From: Malaya genurostris
Taxonomy: Eukaryota; Arthropoda; Insecta; Diptera; Culicidae
Assembly (NCBI RefSeq): GCF_030247185.1
Contig: NC_080571.1
Location: forward strand, 229,789,666-229,853,665
DNA length: 64,000 nucleotides
Direction: 5' to 3'
The translations under genes and the position numbers were made by a program. This document shows positions 38,943 to 50,339 of the stretch, piece after piece (positions within the stretch are counted from its first letter, which is position 1; each line of letters opens with the position of its first letter). The notes beneath the pieces were generated by a model. That model had not been told where the DNA came from. It searched no databases and worked only from the letters and a program-made list of their open reading frames with translations.

Positions 38943-41900
38943 CTATAGGGACCGTGCACGGTAACAAGTAGCGCCATTAGTGGCGAATAGGCGAAAAAAC
39001 TCTACCATAGCTTTACACTGTTACCATATGTTCACGCTGAATAAAATAGTCAAAAATCTGTTTTAATACAACATAGTGGTGAAATGATCCTTTTCTCACA
39101 TCAATCATATCCTCATATATAATACTGTGGTATACTATTAAAAATATTTCTCTCCGATTCTTAAAATAAACCAAAGAGATTGTTTGTGCATTAACTAGTA
39201 TAACCTACAGAATTAAACAGTTCTCTGACATCGATGAGAAAACGAAGGGAGTTCCACTATTGTAGGTATTTCGGGCACTAGAACCCGAGAACGTATAATC
39301 GAAGTTGGTTCGTATGGCCATCAGCTAAAATGATTTTAATTGCAACCGAAAAATATGCTCAATTTTCGGTAGGAGCATAAGATCTTTCATTTGAACCTAA
39401 GATTAGGAATACCGGACTAAGTGTAAAAGTAAGTGAGATCCTTTTTTGAGTGTATGACTATTATCTGCCGTCGTTATTCGAAAATCGGGAATACTTTCGA
39501 GACCAATTTAGACAGCTTTTTATTTTTTTTCGTTTCGACTCTTCAAGTGACGGTACACAATTTTTAACACACTTTGTCCTATCATTCCGGAACCGAAAGT
39601 CGGATCCTGAACGTGTAGAACAATGAGACCTTTCATTTGAATCTAAGTTGGTCTACATCGATTAAGTCATTTTCGAGAAACACACACACAAAGATAGATT
39701 GCTCAGCTCGACGAACTGAGTGGAATGGCATATGACACTTGGCCAATTTTTACTAGTCGATTTTCAAGTGATTGTATAACCTTTCTATACGAGAAAGGCA
39801 AAACAGTTCAGCGTTTCAATAAAATGATTATTTGTTGCTAGCTTCGTGACTCGTATTTTCAATATACATCAAACTGGCTACTCGTGAGATTGCTAGCATT
39901 TTTACGATTACAATTTATTTTCTTCCTCCATTCTAAGAGTATGGACCGACGACACGACCAGACACTCCAAAGAAAAATCAGTATTAAAAGTGTCTGTTAA
40001 CAATTCACCTTCAGTTACCATAAATTGAGCAACCCCTTGGTTATGATAAAAATAATCTTCTGGAGCAACACTGCTCTGGTTGCTACGAGCTTGTTACCAA
40101 GGCTCTTCAAAAGTTCAAATAAACATAAACAACTTAAACAAGTAACGAGAAGAATTTTTCAATTTTCATTCAAATTCAACCGACTGCTTCCTCTATTGCG
40201 GAAGATTCAAATTCGATAGGGATCGTCATCCAGTCGGATAACTCAACAAATTAGCAGTTTCGATCCCATCGGTGACTATAGTGATATTCCATTAACGGAC
40301 CTTTCGGGGACGTGCGTTACATCCAAAAAACCAAAATCCGGTACTTCAATTATCCGAAGGTAAAAGCTTCAAACATCAACATTATCCAAACGTATAATTT
40401 CTTTTTAAAACTTTCTAGGCAACTTCAGATGAATCTCGGATTTTAAAGTAATCCAAATTATCTGGTTTGCGTTATTTTTTTTCGCAAAATAAGCTTTAAA
40501 GGATCAATTAAAAAGATGGCAAAATTAAATACTGATTGTTGCTCTTCAAGAATTTTCGCATATCAGTTCGAAATGGATATTCGTCTAATACCGATTTTTC
40601 ATATGAGACGAGAGCTTTTCTCTTGACAACATGATATCACATTTAAATAATATTGGATGAAGATTAATGATATAAATTAAGTTATTGAATTAAAATACTG
40701 TTATTACTGTTAATATTATAAATGTTTTTGATAAAACCAACAAATATGTGCAGTAATAGAGATATGGACCCAAACTCCTTAACAATAAATTTTCTGGAAC
40801 GGTTCTTTAATAAACGGAAGATGATTATCAGACATACAATAACGATCTGTAAATTATTTTTCATGCAATGTATTTTTTTAATACATATATTCACTCTGAT
40901 TTCTGATTCGATCAAAATACTGGCTCGTGGTGAATGTATGTATTAGAAGAATTCCACATTTCATGAAACATCATGAGCAGATCGATATTTACACAATCTT
41001 CTCATTTTATTGGTTTACATACAGAAAAAACCGTGTTTTTTCTCACAAATTGTATTCTACAAATTTATACGAAATTTATTTGTTTCTATTACCGAAACCG
41101 GTAGCCACAGTGAAGGTAACTGTTATTCGAAAACAACAGTTTAGTCTTGGTTGCCAGTAACATATATTTTTCGAACGACTTCATTTTGACATTACGAGTT
41201 ACTGAAGGGTAATTAAATTTGTGATACAGTTTTAATAGACGAGTGGCAGGTCGTATCGTCGGTATAGACCATCCTGTGAATTATTCGAACTTTTAGTTAA
41301 AATTTGACAGTCGGACAGTTATTTTTTATCGACTAGCTAAATTTATCTAAAACTGTGGCCCATTTCAAAGTTTGACGGATGGAAAGTTATTTGGGTTGCT
41401 ATTTTGCTCTGAAAATAAAGTAATAGCAAGTGGTGTAATAATTGCAATTCAGCGAAAGTAAGAATAACTTCGAGAAAAACTTACTACATTTAAAAAATAT
41501 TTAAACTTTTTCTTTGGGTATTTTCTTTGAGTGAAAGTATAAAAAGAAATTACACAGAAGCATTTTTTACTAAAGGTCTGAAATTAGAATGTTTTAGCAA
41601 GATATTTTTCAGTGTTTCCGGTCAAGTCGATTAAAAAATCATTTAATGTGCTGAGAATATCGTTTGAGTGTTTGAATTTGAGTGAATATGACAAATATTA
41701 GACACAAATCCAACTGCAATGATAGAAAATGACGTGGCCGTATTTAGATACAGAATGAATAATTCGATTCAAAATTTAATAGTCAGTCGATGTTGAACAA
41801 TCGTTCGCACCACACGCGAATAATTCCATAGAGTTCGGAAAAAAATCCGCAGAGAAAATACGCTAGAAAGTATTTTCAAACTCAGTTTACAAGTTTTGCT

Positions 41901-41985
41901 ATGGTAGCATTATTTTTTCCACTCGCCGCCTCGTGCGCTGTCGTCGCCGGCCACTAAACCACGCCCTCGTGCACGGTCCCTATAG
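38943..41985. mobile_element. TIR element of about 3.0 kb, TAA target duplication
   Basis: The left end ctatagggaccgtgcacgg and the right end ccgtgcacggtccctatag (last 11-18 bases matching) are inverted repeats. TAA flanks both (38940-38942 and 41986-41988). A TWA-type 3-bp duplication suggests PIF/Harbinger. No transposase frame is present; an R1 copy (39068-39803) sits inside, so the unit is a composite. The remaining interior, 39804-41985, shows no gene. Confidence 0.6.
39068..39803 (+). repeat. R1 dispersed repeat, copy F
   Basis: Starts acatagtggtgaaatgatcc and ends cctttctatacgagaaaggc. It has decayed monomers and the 'ctcagctcgacgaactgagtgg' palindrome. It is nested within the 3-kb TIR element. 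Confidence 0.65.
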
Positions 41986-42250
41986 TAAACTTGTTCTTAC
42001 CCTTCAGTGTTGCTAGTTTTATAGGAAATTCGTTAAAGTACATTGTCACTCTGACAGTGTATCATGACAATGTACCGCACGATGCGAAATGTGTCCTTGA
42101 AAATTTGTCGGAGTACTCCGTATTATAATTTGTATTTGGTAACGCCACAAACGAATTTCCAGACATGATAGGCAAGATCTTTTTTTGACGCACATCTTTG
42201 GTCCTCCATGAAACTGGCAACAATGATGATGAACGGTTGCTCTGCTGAGT

Positions 42251-42508
42251 TCTCGGTTGATTTTCCAGAAGGCCGTAACAGCAAGTGACAGTTTCTCTTT
42301 GTTTACTTTCTCTTCTATTAATTACCAAGCGGTTTACATGTTTATCACTTAACTCTTTGCATAGAATGATGCTCGAAACGTTCGACTTCCAAACAGAACT
42401 GTGAAATCCAAGAAAATCTTTTTAGATCACATCACAATAATCGAAAGAGAGAGTGAACAAAGAGAAACTGTTACTTGCTGTTACGGCCTTCTGGAAAATC
42501 AACCGAGA
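42251..42508 (+). mobile_element. Hairpin MITE, first of a tandem pair
   Basis: 258 bp with inverted ends of about 50 bp: tctcggttgattttccagaa at the left and its complement at the right. The inner arm includes gtgacagtttctcttt. No coding capacity; the open frame at 42062-42328 only crosses it. Confidence 0.8.
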
Positions 42509-42525
42509 GTTCCCATCATCACATT

Positions 42526-42782
42526 TCTCGGTTGATTTTTCAATAGGGCGTATAAACAAGTGACAGTTTCTCTTTAATCACTCTCTTTTTCGATTATTGT
42601 GATGTGATTAAAAAGATTTTCTTTGATATCACTATTCTGTTTGAAAGTGGAAAGCTTTGGGTATCATTTCATGAAAAGAGTTGAGTGATAAACGTGGGAA
42701 CCGCTTGGTAATTATTAGAAGAGAAAGTAAACAAAGAGAAACTGTCACTTGCTTATACGCCTAATTGAAAAATCAACCGAGA
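42526..42782 (-). mobile_element. Hairpin MITE, second of a tandem pair
   Basis: 257 bp, same family, with ends tctcggttgatttttcaa and ttgaaaaatcaaccgaga. It is separated from the first copy by 17 bp and inverted relative to it, judging by the interior order. Confidence 0.8.
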
Positions 42783-43209
42783 TTTGTAATGTAAATGTCA
42801 AACCCTGAGAACCCTTTCGATTCTTCAGCTCATTTTTATATATAGTCCAATCCACGTGCGAATGTGTTGGTGTGGCTATTCTCAGCAGTTGAAAGGTTAA
42901 TGCTACACGCTTAGAATAAGTTACTCAGAGTTTGAGTACTAGTTACTCATTTTCAAATGATACATGGAAACGTCAAAAATTGAGTAGTTATCATCAATGA
43001 TATTGAGTAACTCCTACTCTAAATTTGAGTTTAACGCAATAACTCGTTTTTTTGTTACTATTCGCAAGATCAGTCTAAAAGTTGTAATAACCATTTGTAG
43101 CAACAGGTTGTATATTTTGTTAGTGGGATCGCGTATTTCGAGGGTGAGTCGCTCAACATAAACGGTGTTGTGTCTGCAAAAACCGGAATGATAAACTCCG
43201 TGTTGTGCT
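42783..43209. other. Short intergenic stretch, local inverted motifs
   Basis: About 42905-43045 has several gagtaact/agttactc motifs on both strands, possibly a small MITE. No gene seen. Confidence 0.35.
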
Positions 43210-43212
43210 TTA

Positions 43213-44339
43213 GGGGCTGTCCATAAAAGACGTCACGCCGCAAGGGGGAGGGGGGTGTTTCATAAAACGTGACCTTTTTGAACAGGGGGAAGGGGGGGGG
43301 AGGTTTTTGGAATGTGACGTCCAATATTTTCAATGAGCGCATTTTTGAAATACCTAATTATATTACTGCTTTGCCCTATTTCCTGAAAAAATCATCACAA
43401 TAAACGTTTACATTCTATAGGAAAACGTGTATTTGTTGATGTAAAAACTTCTTCTTGTAAATTCGAAAATGAATGACGCAGGAAATCATTTCTGTTGTGA
43501 TCAGCAAAAGTGCACGGAGGAGCGATTAAATTTTCGAAATTAATAAATTTTGCCTAATATGAGTAAAAAAGAAAAAGATGCCCATTAATTTTATATTCTA
43601 GCATTGATAATAGTGTATTATAAGAATTTCTCTTATCTGATTCTGATGCAGTTTACTCAATTGTACTCCATTTGAAAAAGGGCGAGAGATCAACGATTTC
43701 AGACGTAGATCATGTCATGTCTTATCTTGATCATATGTGATTTTCCTCCACCAACATCAAAGCTTATCGAATCATCCAATGATTGAACTTACATACATCA
43801 AGAATCATTTTAGCTCAAAATCACTACCCATTGTGTGACGGAAGATCAGTACCGATATTGATCGATGTGATTTAGAATTCACTGATCAACTGATCTTGAA
43901 AATATTCTCCGGCAGTGATCTCGTTTTGATGAGGTTTTGGTCTTTATTTTCTCAGCCTTGTATGCTACACTAAGGAAATATTATTCGTTACCTAAAACAA
44001 TAATATATCTGTGTACCCTTAGGAGGAATAAAACACATGATTTAAATGTTTCATCAATTCCAACCAAACACTTTTGTTAATTTATATAATTGGCATTAAT
44101 AAAATAATTCCGATGATTTTATAGTTTTAGGGATATTTTTTAATCTAATGACAGCATGCATTTGTATGGATTGTCATACATATTAAGAATGTATTGAGAT
44201 GAATTTTATTTATATTGAATTCGTGACATGTGTCATAGGGGGGGTGGGGGATCTTTGCTTCTGTGACAATTTGTGACAAAGGGGGGATGGGGAGTCAAAA
44301 ATCGTCAATAAAAGCGTGACGTCTTTTATGGACAGCCCC
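43213..44339 (-). mobile_element. PIF/Harbinger-type non-autonomous element, copy 2
   Basis: 1127 bp. Ends GGGGCTGTCCATAAAAGACG and its complement; TTA flanks both sides (43210-43212 and 44340-44342). It matches copy 1 (15999-17172) in opposite orientation along its length, including the G-rich subterminal run. No transposase. Confidence 0.82.
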
Positions 44340-44342
44340 TTA

Positions 44343-45162
44343 GAATGGAACCGAATATGCTCAAATGTCATTTATGAGGAAAAAGTGTATGATTGGTGCC
44401 TGAGCATAACTGACATGTATGTTAATTTGCGATTGACACACTACTCCAAGCAACCACCACTTGATATAGTATTGAGTTCAATTACTTAATATTATTATTG
44501 AAGACATATATGCAATAAAAAACACTGCAATGCCAAGAGAACAGTTGAGAAAGACATAAAATCGTTCATAAAACTCTATATCAAGTAATGGAACTGTCTT
44601 CTACTTGGTTCATTAGTTCATAGCTTACGAAATTCTATATGCATTTTTCGCAGTGTATGATTATGAGTCAAAAATGTTTTACCTCAGTGTAAAATTGAAC
44701 CCACAACCAGATATGCCATTAATACAGATTTATCTGTATTTTACAGATTTTTACATACGCATACAGAATACAGATTTGATACAGATTTCCTAAATTTAAT
44801 ACGAATCTCCCAAAAAGCAAAATAGAAACTTTTTCGTATCAGCAATCTATTAGTATTTGATTGCAGTGACGAGAATCAAAGTCTTTGTTTTATTGAATCT
44901 ACCATTCTACAGCCATAATGTGTTGGAATAACATCTTTTAACATCATTTTATTGTTGAAATTTTATTTTATTAGTGAATACAGATAAATACAGATTTTTT
45001 ATAGAGAGTAATACAGATTTTCTATGAAAACATCTGGCATCTCTGCCCACAACAAACTTTGACTTCGGCTCGCACACATTCTAATTTCGTATATGAATAG
45101 ATTTGCGCACTCTGCATCGGTGTGACTAACTGAGACGTCAAATTGCTCAATTGAGATTTTAA
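44343..45162. other. Intergenic with a tacagat-rich repeat
   Basis: 44715-45040 contains many atacagattt/aaatctgtat strings in both orientations and looks like a decayed dispersed element. No gene seen. Confidence 0.4.
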
Positions 45163-46130
45163 AGACTGTCCCAGAAAGTATTGATTTCGCTGTAAATAAT
45201 TCACAAGTGTTAGATATTCAAATTTTATTCGATATACTGATAATATTAGACTACAACAACAGAAAATTATTCTCAATATTTGCTACTTAGCCATTGTAGA
45301 CTAGCTGGCGCACCTTCTTGCGAACGTTCCTCATTAAATTCCGTACAGACTTCTTGGCGACAAGTTTTGACACTTTTTTCAATCTTTTTCGAATTGTTGA
45401 ATGGTTTCGGCTGCCGAGACATGTTTCCTAAGATGTGCCTTCGTCAATGCCCAAAATTCCTCAATTGGTTGTAGTTGTGGGCAATTTGGTGGATTCATGT
45501 CTTTTGGGACGAAAGTGACATTTTTGGTAGTATTCCATTCTACCGTTGATTTCGAGTAGTGGCAAGAAGCAAGATCTGGCCAGGAGACAACAGGATTCTT
45601 GTGGCTTCGAATCATGGGTAGAAGTCGTTTTAGTAAACATTCCTTGATGTATATTCCGCTGTTCATTGAAGCAGTGGTGATGGAGGGTTTCGAAATCTTA
45701 CCGCAGCTACAAATTGCTTGCTAGACCATAGCTTTCTTAAAAAATTTTTCGACTTCAATCGATGTTTCAGACTGGTTTAACACTTGCACTTCTCGCACCG
45801 TATAATATTGTGGTCCCGGCAAGGATTTGTAATCGAGTTTCACGTAGGTTTCGTCGTCCATGATTATGCAGTTCAAATTTCCAGCAAGAATCGTATTGTA
45901 CAGCTTTCGAACCCTCGGCCTGATCAATGCTTCTTGTTTCGGACTACGTTTTGGTTGTTTCTGCTTCTTATAGGTTCGAAGATTCAAACTTTCTTCAGCA
46001 CGAAGAACAGTTGACTTCGATGTGCCCACTTTTTTGGCCACATCCCGAACTGAAACCTCCTCCTTTTGCTCGAACGCCTACGCCTTCAGGCAGCGGTTTT
46101 TGGTTGCGTCCATACTTTCTGGGACAGTCT
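45163..46130 (-). mobile_element. Mariner-like element (DD37E type), 968 bp
   Basis: Terminal inverted repeats agactgtcccagaaagtat are exact over 19 bp at both ends. One transposase frame fills the minus strand. No clean TA duplication is seen at the borders. Confidence 0.8.
45334..46113 (-). pseudogene. DD37E mariner transposase, three nonsense codons
   Basis: The frame starts with an ATG inside the right inverted repeat and runs about 259 codons. A helix-turn-helix (VRDVAKKVGTSKSTVLRAE) is followed by catalytic D in MDDETYVKLD, D in WPDLASCHYS and E in CPQLQPIEEFW. There are 37 residues between the second D and the E, which fits the mosquito DD37E group. In-frame stops occur after CLKA, after KKAMV and after QQFEKD; the last two sit where Trp is usual. 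The protein is therefore not made intact, though the frame has no indel. Confidence 0.8.
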
Positions 46131-46239
46131 TGGAGGAGGTTACAATGTATACTTTTCGCGTTGGAAGTGAAGGTATATACGATTACTTTCTTTTGCGTTA
46201 AAGAACCTCGGAAAGCTTGGAATTCCAAGTGCTAACAGT

Positions 46240-46535
46240 CTATCAAAAAATACCATAAGGGCGAAAAAGCGGTGTTCTGGGCGTATCTGGCGTCGACCCA
46301 CTACTCGAAGCGATCGTTGTATGAGATGGCGTGGCTGAATACCCCAAATCGGCGAATCCACCCAACGTCTCCCGGCTGTGTCCAATCGAGAATTTCTTGG
46401 TCAACCGGAAGCGTAAAGTCTACTCCAACAATTTTGTCGCGAAAACTGAGGAGAAAATTATAAATAAAACGAAAAAAGAACTCAACAACATGCCTACACA
46501 CATGTTTTTGTCCGCCATGACGAATGTAAGCTTGA
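46240..46535 (+). pseudogene. Second mariner transposase relic, C-terminal part
   Basis: A fragment reads VFWAYLASTHYSKRSLYEM, then, after a frameshift, KSANPPNVSRLCPIENF and KRKVYSNNFVAKTEE..KELNNMPT. This matches the last third of DD37E-type mariner transposases. The second catalytic D is replaced (WAYLAS for WPDLAS). It lies on the opposite strand to the 45-kb copy and is older. The region from 46535 to 46790 shows nothing else. Confidence 0.7.
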
Positions 46536-46799
46536 ATAATTACCTTCCATGGGAAATTTATCACAAGCAACAATCTGTCTTAGCTGTTCACCAACCGAAA
46601 AAAGTTCAGTTTTGTAATGCAAACTTTAGTCTTCGAAGTATGAAACGGAAAATAAACTTCTGGACTCTTTCCATCCAATCGATGTGAACATAGTGATACG
46701 GAGCCCACATCTTTCTTGACACAGTACACATTGTCAAAATCTCTAGTAACAGTTGTAACAAAAGTAAACTGTTCGATGACACAGAGCCGTTGATCGAGA

Positions 46800-47240
46800 A
46801 TGATGTACAAGATTTTCACCCTTATTCAGTACGCCGATCGATTCGATATATTCCGATCGAATGTGCAATTTCCATTCTGCATTCCGTTCGAGTTGGGTAT
46901 GAACTCGAATATAATTCGTTCGAGTTGTTCAATTTTCGAACATTACTCGATCGACTTGCGTACGTATCACTTCTGTTCGGTTTAGAATCGTTCTAATTTG
47001 TTTATACAAGTGTGACGGTTTCGTTTACTAAGAAATGAATAATATAAAACGAAAAAGAATGTGTAAGTAACGTTGACAGTTTTGATGGCCAGTGTTCGAA
47101 ATTTCAAATGTTCCCGAACGAGAGTCGATCGAATCATACAAGTCGAACGGAACAAAGAATGCAAAATTCGAACTCGAACGAAAGTGAAGAATCGTTCGTA
47201 TCACAAATCCGCCGGATTGCAGAATCGGGGTGATTGTTAT
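46800..47240. repeat. Foldback-type repeat with cgaacg/cgttcg motifs
   Basis: The left half has 'attccgttcgagttgggtatgaactcgaat' in pieces. The right half has 'gtcgaacggaacaaagaatg' and 'attcgaactcgaacga', partly complementary. Boundaries are uncertain. Confidence 0.4.
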
Positions 47241-48374
47241 GATTCCAATTGAACTGTCAAAAACGGCTCTAATCAGCATGTTTACAATAGTGATTATATG
47301 ATATCTGAAAGAAACGTGAAATAACACAAAAACGCTCTATGCTGTTTTCTTACTGAATTTAAACCAAAAAGATGGATACACTTAATTTGTTGCTACAAGT
47401 GTGATACTTCACAAGCAAACACACTCGCCCATTGAAAAAGTCACTCGCACACGAATACAAACGCAAGCGGAGCTAGAACTTTTGTTATGTATATCACGTT
47501 GCCAGATCCCTGATTTTGCTCTCCGCTGATGTCTAAAAGCCTTGGTATTACCAAAGACATCATATCCAGCTATCATATTTCCCGAACAAATTATTGCAAC
47601 ATTTTTTTGCGAGTAGGGCGCCCTCAGGAGAGTCAGCATCGAATCTTGTATATAAAAGTAGATGAGAAAAATGTCAAATTAGTGCGCGCGAAAATAGCAG
47701 CACTGCCATACAATTGGCATGATATGTTGAATGTGATGCCGTGCGATGGCGTTGCTGAACTGAAGATTGATTTCGCACCAAGCTGACAGGGTCTGGTATT
47801 ACATTCCTGTAGTAGAATATGGCCTTCTGTTTCAACAGACTTCGCAGCTGATTCAGAGGGTACAGAACCATTGCATGACTGGTGCTACGATCCTACGAAT
47901 CCTTCCAGGTCGAGGCTCGAACATTCGGCAATACGGTCGTACACGGCCTATTGCATGGTCAATGATATGATCCTATGAACACGAAAAATCCTTCCCAGTC
48001 TGCACTCGAACATACGACATCTTTAGACCAGTTCTTTGTACTCTGAAAATAATTTGAAATGACGACAATTCACTGTATTCGTAAATGATATCATTTACGC
48101 ATAGCACAAAAAGGAGTGGTCCAAAATGGCTTTCTTACTCTGATTCGTCCAGCCAGCGACTGGCACCATTAAAGAAGGTGACAAGCGATTATAAATACAC
48201 TCTCCTACTCAATGCTTGATCGGAGAAATAGGTATAAAGCGAGAAGACTAGTGTTTGATGGACAGAGAAGATGTTTGGATATAAGGTATTGGTTGGGTGA
48301 CGGCCAGGATGTAGACCATATTCGATGTACGCGCTATTGTGTCTGTTTGGCGTTTTAGAGTGACTAAAACAAGA
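47241..48374. other. Intergenic, no gene supported
   Basis: An open frame at 47529-47786 has a TATATAAAAG in its middle but no start context or domain. I see no splice structure that makes it a gene. Confidence 0.4.
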
Positions 48375-48446
48375 TTCAGAGTGGCGAAATGGTAGCGCGT
48401 ATGCACGGAATGCATAAGAACGCAGGTTCGAGTCCTGTCTCTGAGC
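48375..48446 (+). tRNA. tRNA-like gene with abnormal anticodon loop
   Basis: A full cloverleaf: acceptor TTCAGAG/CTCTGAG (one G-T pair), D arm GCGA-AATGGTA-GCGC, anticodon stem TATGC/GCATA, a 5-nt variable loop, and T arm GCAGG-TTCGAGT-CCTGT with a perfect B box. It is 71 nt plus discriminator C. A run of five T follows at 48451, a Pol III stop. The anticodon loop reads ACGGAAT, so position 33 is C, and the nominal anticodon GGA (Ser) does not fit the short variable loop. The stem can extend to six pairs with a five-base loop. The body resembles tRNA-Trp in its D arm. Either a diverged tRNA, a tRNA pseudogene or a tRNA-shaped Pol III RNA. Confidence 0.55.
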
Positions 48447-48459
48447 GTATCTTTTTCCA

Positions 48460-49778
48460 AAAACTCATCTTTCTGTTAGTTTTTCATTCATTTGGCTTCT
48501 CCAATATATGTTTCCTCTCAGTCATTGCAAAAACTGAACTTAGTTATGGCGGCTTTACGTCAAACAACTAAAATTAATAAATCGATGTAAGAGATGTTTA
48601 TCATTTTCATGAAGAGGTATAGACTAAATTCTATGGTTCGCGTATCCATTGTGTTGTCTCAAATTCATTATAATAATGGTTTTTAGGTAATCATGTTGTC
48701 GTTTTTTCAAAAATGTGTGTTTTTTTCACAATTTTCGAAATATAATGTAAATATATTTCCAGTGCACAAAATTAGTTTGTGGATGTGGAATTCTGAATAG
48801 AACTGTTATGGTTCCAAAGGGATTCGCGATATTAAAAGATTGGGAACGACAAGTACAAACAGTGCCGATGAACATAGGTTACGTTTAAAAATGAAATTAT
48901 TCATTTGAATTCGTAGTCAAAAACAACAATTTTGTGTTAAAAGCACACACTCATGTTCAATCATATTTGCGACTCATCAATGCAAACTGCAACTAATGCA
49001 AAATGAGCCGCTTGATCCTTCACGAACAACACTTTCATTAATTGAACCATAGCGCACTATTTCATTTGTACAGTTGAGAGAACAGAACGGCTTTTTAACC
49101 GGTAATAGGAGGCAATTTTGTAGTAGTGGTAGTAGTGCTATACAAACTGCTATTCCTATACCTCAGAATACGATCGATACTTTGTTTAGTATGAGAGCAT
49201 TTTTTGATTCTGAGCGGTAAGTACAATTTATTAAAACTTTTAAAGTTGTTTTTATGCACCATCAAACTGGAAGAGCATCTACATACAGCCCTGTGTCCTT
49301 CAGTTAAAACAGTTATGTTGTAATAGCAAATATAATTAAGACAAATCTATTTTGCAACAATTCTGAAAACTGCTTGTAGTATTTTACCTAACATCTTTAC
49401 AATATCAAGTGATCCTTATTTTTACACTCTCTTAGTACGCCTGGCGAATTTTCAGTTTTCAGAATGATCTGAACAAAATGTTCTCGAAAGTTCCCTAAAA
49501 AGGTATTACCAGTTTATATTACAGATAACGATTTTGCTAACTATGACTATATAATTATCGATCGTGAAAGCTAGTGTAAACACCAAATAATATAACTTCC
49601 GATTTTTGAAATAATTCAAAAAGAATAATTTATTTACAATAAGTGATACCTACGAATTCGAAGTTCGGAAAAAAATTAAATATTTATACATTGCAATATA
49701 CGTTCTGACAGCCCACGATGAAAAGTAGTAAAAATATAGGCTAAAACTAAACATAGATACTGGAGACTACAGATTCGT
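48460..49778. other. Intergenic; possible unassigned exon near 49061-49217
   Basis: An open stretch on the plus strand ends at a strong donor (GAGCG|GTAAGTA, 49218). A good acceptor lies at 49435, but the joined frame stops after 12 codons and no start or domain is seen. On the minus strand AATAAA at 49634-49629 serves the gene at 49779. Confidence 0.35.
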
Positions 49779-50331
49779 TTAGTACACCTTGGTGTGTTCA
49801 CTAAATTTCGTAACCTTTGCATGCCTTTCCATCACCGAGCACAGGTCATCGTCGTCCTTATCGTCGTCGTCGAACATCGCTTTTCGTTTCCGTTTGCGAG
49901 TGATTTGTTCCAGCAACTCCGGGTGATTTTTCAAACGCTCTTTCAACGTTTCCTCATCCATATAATCCCACAACTCCCAATCGTCCATTAAGGATAGAGG
50001 CTTTCGTTCACCAGGCCCGTTTTCAGCATTTTCCGTTGAGTCGTCCAATTCGGGTGTTATTGGTGTAGAGCGATAGGCATCATAGAAAAGTGCCCGGTGT
50101 GGATCACGATCAAACTCTTCCTCAGACCAGAGCGACACAAAATCCAACTCATTGATTGGCTCTACCTCGTCAAGATCTGGAGAATTAGAGATTGCAACAG
50201 CTCCTTCGCTACCATCGACATTATTGTTATTTTGCTCTATGCAGCTGTTGCTACGCGTTGATTGAAGGTCATCCCTGCAACGTAACAACTCGAAGTGAAG
50301 AGATTTCTGTTCAAATAACTTACACTTACAT
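49779..50331 (-). CDS. Acidic nuclear-type protein, 165 aa, split start codon
   Basis: The leader exon ends ..GACAAAAT at 50330, a 55-bp intron (GTAAGT..GTTGCAG) follows, and exon 2 runs 50274-49779. Splicing joins AT|G to make the start codon, giving MDDLQSTRSNSCIEQ; without splicing the frame has no ATG of its own at this point. The protein is strongly acidic. It has FVSLWSEEEFDRDP, LMDDWELWDYMDEETLKERL with a likely helix, a basic run TRKRKRK that looks like a nuclear localisation signal, then DDDDKDDDD. There is no signal peptide or membrane segment. Codon use and the long open frame support it. Poly(A) signal at 49634-49629. I do not recognise the family. Confidence 0.75.
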
Positions 50332-50339
50332 TTTGTCCA

